Shown piece after piece: positions 5,432-5,888 of a DNA stretch of 5,888 nucleotides. The DNA lies in NCBI GenBank assembly GCA_030630685.1, contig DAOVMN010000155.1, positions 1 through 5,888 on the forward strand, written 5' to 3'. This stretch comes from Thermoplasmata archaeon. GTDB lineage: Archaea > Thermoplasmatota > DAOVMN01. The translations under genes and the position numbers were made by a program. Below the pieces are notes generated by a model, which saw nothing but the letters and a program-made list of their open reading frames with translations, ran no database searches and was not told where the DNA came from. Every line of letters starts with the position of its first letter. Position 1 is the first letter of the stretch.

Positions 5432-5581
5432 ATGTATTTCATCGGTATAAAAAAGTCGCCTTTGGCGACAACCTCTCTTCTCGAACAGTCTAAAACAAAA
5501 CTATTCTATCCCCGCGCAAAATTACTCCAATCATCAATAAGTTCACTTTCACTCTTTAGATTTAGTCCTCATACGGTATAA
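5432..5581 (+). CDS. Doubtful 49-residue reading frame with strong Shine-Dalgarno
   Basis: ATG 5432 is preceded by AAAGGAGTGA (5417-5426), the best ribosome-binding match in the window, with an 8-base gap after GGAG. The frame runs 49 codons to TAA 5579-5581 (begins MYFIGIKKSPLATT). Against it: the rest is a Ser/Leu/Phe-rich low-information sequence, it runs straight through the perfect hairpin at 5455-5469, and its end overlaps the 3' end of the opposing AbrB gene by 20 bases. It may be the intact start of a gene cut off by a rearrangement, or chance. No family is recognised. Confidence 0.2.
   Translation: MYFIGIKKSPLATTSLLEQSKTKLFYPRAKLLQSSISSLSLFRFSPHTV
5449..5469 (-). terminator. Intrinsic hairpin-plus-U terminator for the AbrB gene
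   Basis: On the minus strand the sequence reads GTCGCC-AAA-GGCGAC followed by TTTTTT: a perfect 6-bp GC-rich stem, three-base loop, then six T. It lies about 93 bases beyond the stop codon of the minus-strand AbrB gene. A bacterial-style intrinsic terminator stands out here because the other ends in this window are plain T tracts. The stretch between (5470-5561) shows no other gene on the minus strand. Confidence 0.7.
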
Positions 5582-5738
5582 TCCTAACTTTTTTTATCAC
5601 TATGTTTCCGCTGAAATCGTAAAATCCAACCCTATCACCCAAACTAAGGTTCAACTTGCGAACTACATGGGGTGGGATTACCACTCTGTTCCCTTTGGAG
5701 AATTTTGCGATCTCAATAAGGTCGGGGTATTTTGCCAT
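5562..5738 (-). CDS. AbrB/MazE-type (SpoVT-AbrB fold) DNA-binding protein, 58 residues
   Basis: Short swapped-hairpin transcription regulator that works as a dimer or tetramer, or the antitoxin half of a toxin-antitoxin pair. The reading is ATG at 5738-5736 to TAA at 5564-5562. The domain covers nearly the whole protein: KFSKGNRVVIPPHVVRKL (residues 12-29), then LSLGDRVGFYDFSGNIVIKK (31-50). Family hallmarks are N/R-x-V-I-P, V-R-K-L, L-x-x-G-D-x-V and the closing I-V-I-K-K strand. Only eight residues follow, so there is no toxin-binding tail of the usual VapB/MazE length; a stand-alone regulator is more likely. No toxin gene lies downstream on this strand. A TATA about 27 bp upstream and no ribosome site suggest a leaderless mRNA. 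Local sequence is more AT-rich than the housekeeping genes to the left, in keeping with acquisition. Family certain; targets unknown, with the divergent region at 5739-5888 the first candidate. Confidence 0.88.
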   Translation of the reverse strand: MAKYPDLIEIAKFSKGNRVVIPPHVVRKLNLSLGDRVGFYDFSGNIVIKKVRIIPYED

Positions 5739-5761
5739 AATGGTAAGGGGTAGAGGTAAAA

Positions 5762-5776
5762 CTATTTAATAATAAC
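5762..5776 (-). promoter_or_regulatory. TATA box of the AbrB-type gene (leaderless)
   Basis: Read on the minus strand: TTATTATTAAATAG. The centre of TTAAATAG (plus-strand 5762-5769) is 27-28 bp from the ATG at 5738, predicting a transcript that starts at the start codon. A second minus-strand TATA-like CTATAAAA (plus-strand 5790-5797) lies further upstream and would give a leader of about 28 bases without a ribosome site. Confidence 0.6.
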
Positions 5777-5792
5777 TTGACATTATGGGTTT

Positions 5793-5879
5793 TATAGGCT
5801 ACAAATTCTTTCGTTCTTGAAAAAGTCCAGAATAGAAGGCACAACTTGCAGTCGAAAGGCTTATATATTGTAGCCTATA
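5793..5879. repeat. 12-bp perfect inverted repeat in the divergent promoter region
   Basis: TATAGGCTACAA at 5793-5804 is the exact reverse complement of TTGTAGCCTATA at 5868-5879; the arms are 63 bases apart, 75 bp centre to centre. Read outward, each arm is TTGTAGCC followed by a TATA-like sequence (CTATAAAA to the left, CTATATG to the right). A further partial copy GGCTA ends the window at 5884-5888, pairing with TAGCC 5871-5875. Likely operator sites shared by the two divergent promoters. Confidence 0.75.
5853..5867 (+). promoter_or_regulatory. Strong BRE/TATA promoter for a gene beyond the right edge
   Basis: CGAAAGG followed by CTTATATA is a strong BRE/TATA match. Its start site is predicted at about 5890, just outside the window, so the divergent partner of the AbrB gene begins there. 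The right arm of the inverted repeat lies directly downstream, between TATA and start site, where a bound protein would block polymerase. Confidence 0.65.
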
Positions 5880-5888
5880 TGTGGGCTA

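Noticed and set aside
5128..5442. 104-codon minus-strand frame
   Set aside because: Antisense to the repeat array and to the small basic gene, which has its own ribosome site and a recognisable protein pattern; the minus-strand product looks like no known protein.
5793..5879. Terminal inverted repeats of a tiny transposable element
   Set aside because: Only 63 bases lie between the arms, no target-site duplication is visible, and both arms coincide with TATA-like sequences in a divergent promoter region. Kept only as an alternative.

Overview
This window is archaeal chromosomal DNA. Three things show it: a complete transcription factor B (TFB) gene next to a complete two-repeat TATA-binding protein (TBP) gene, several BRE/TATA promoters, and start codons that sit about 25-28 bp from the TATA centre, as in leaderless archaeal mRNAs. 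The phylum cannot be fixed from this sequence. A euryarchaeal lineage such as Thermoplasmatota is plausible but is only an impression. The first 5 kb has balanced base composition and tightly packed plus-strand genes. The last ~450 bases are visibly more AT-rich and look accessory.

Layout. (1) 2-769: 3' part of an ABC-2 type exporter permease that enters from the left edge. (2) 835-1755: TFB with a normal zinc ribbon and cyclin core but a shortened, non-basic B-reader. (3) 2008-2553: TBP; its long in-frame upstream extension is rejected because it contains the gene's own TATA box. (4) 2587-3303: purine nucleoside / methylthioadenosine phosphorylase family enzyme, 33 bp after tbp and probably co-transcribed. 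(5) 3345-4970: long charged coiled-coil protein ending in two zinc ribbons joined by a Pro-rich linker. No ATG/GTG/TTG lies in its first 80 codons, and the best start is a CTG behind a GGAGG. (6) 5071-5158: tandem array of an 11-bp unit centred on CTTAAG, upstream of a 51-residue Lys/Gly-rich protein (5177-5332). (7) 5390-5561: T-rich terminator, a doubtful 49-codon reading frame with a very good Shine-Dalgarno, and a perfect intrinsic-terminator hairpin facing the other way. (8) 5562-5738 minus: 58-residue AbrB/MazE-fold DNA-binding protein. (9) 5739-5888: divergent promoter region with the same 12-bp box in both orientations and a strong rightward promoter whose gene starts just beyond the window.

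Together, genes 2 and 3 supply the promoter-recognition machinery (TBP binds TATA; TFB binds BRE and recruits RNA polymerase), and both appear to be expressed from leaderless promoters of the kind they recognise. The phosphorylase is a purine or methylthio-nucleoside salvage enzyme. The coiled-coil zinc-ribbon protein is unrecognised; its position suggests housekeeping rather than mobile DNA. The right end looks like a small regulator module: an AbrB-type protein next to a symmetrical divergent operator/promoter, with its partner gene outside the window.
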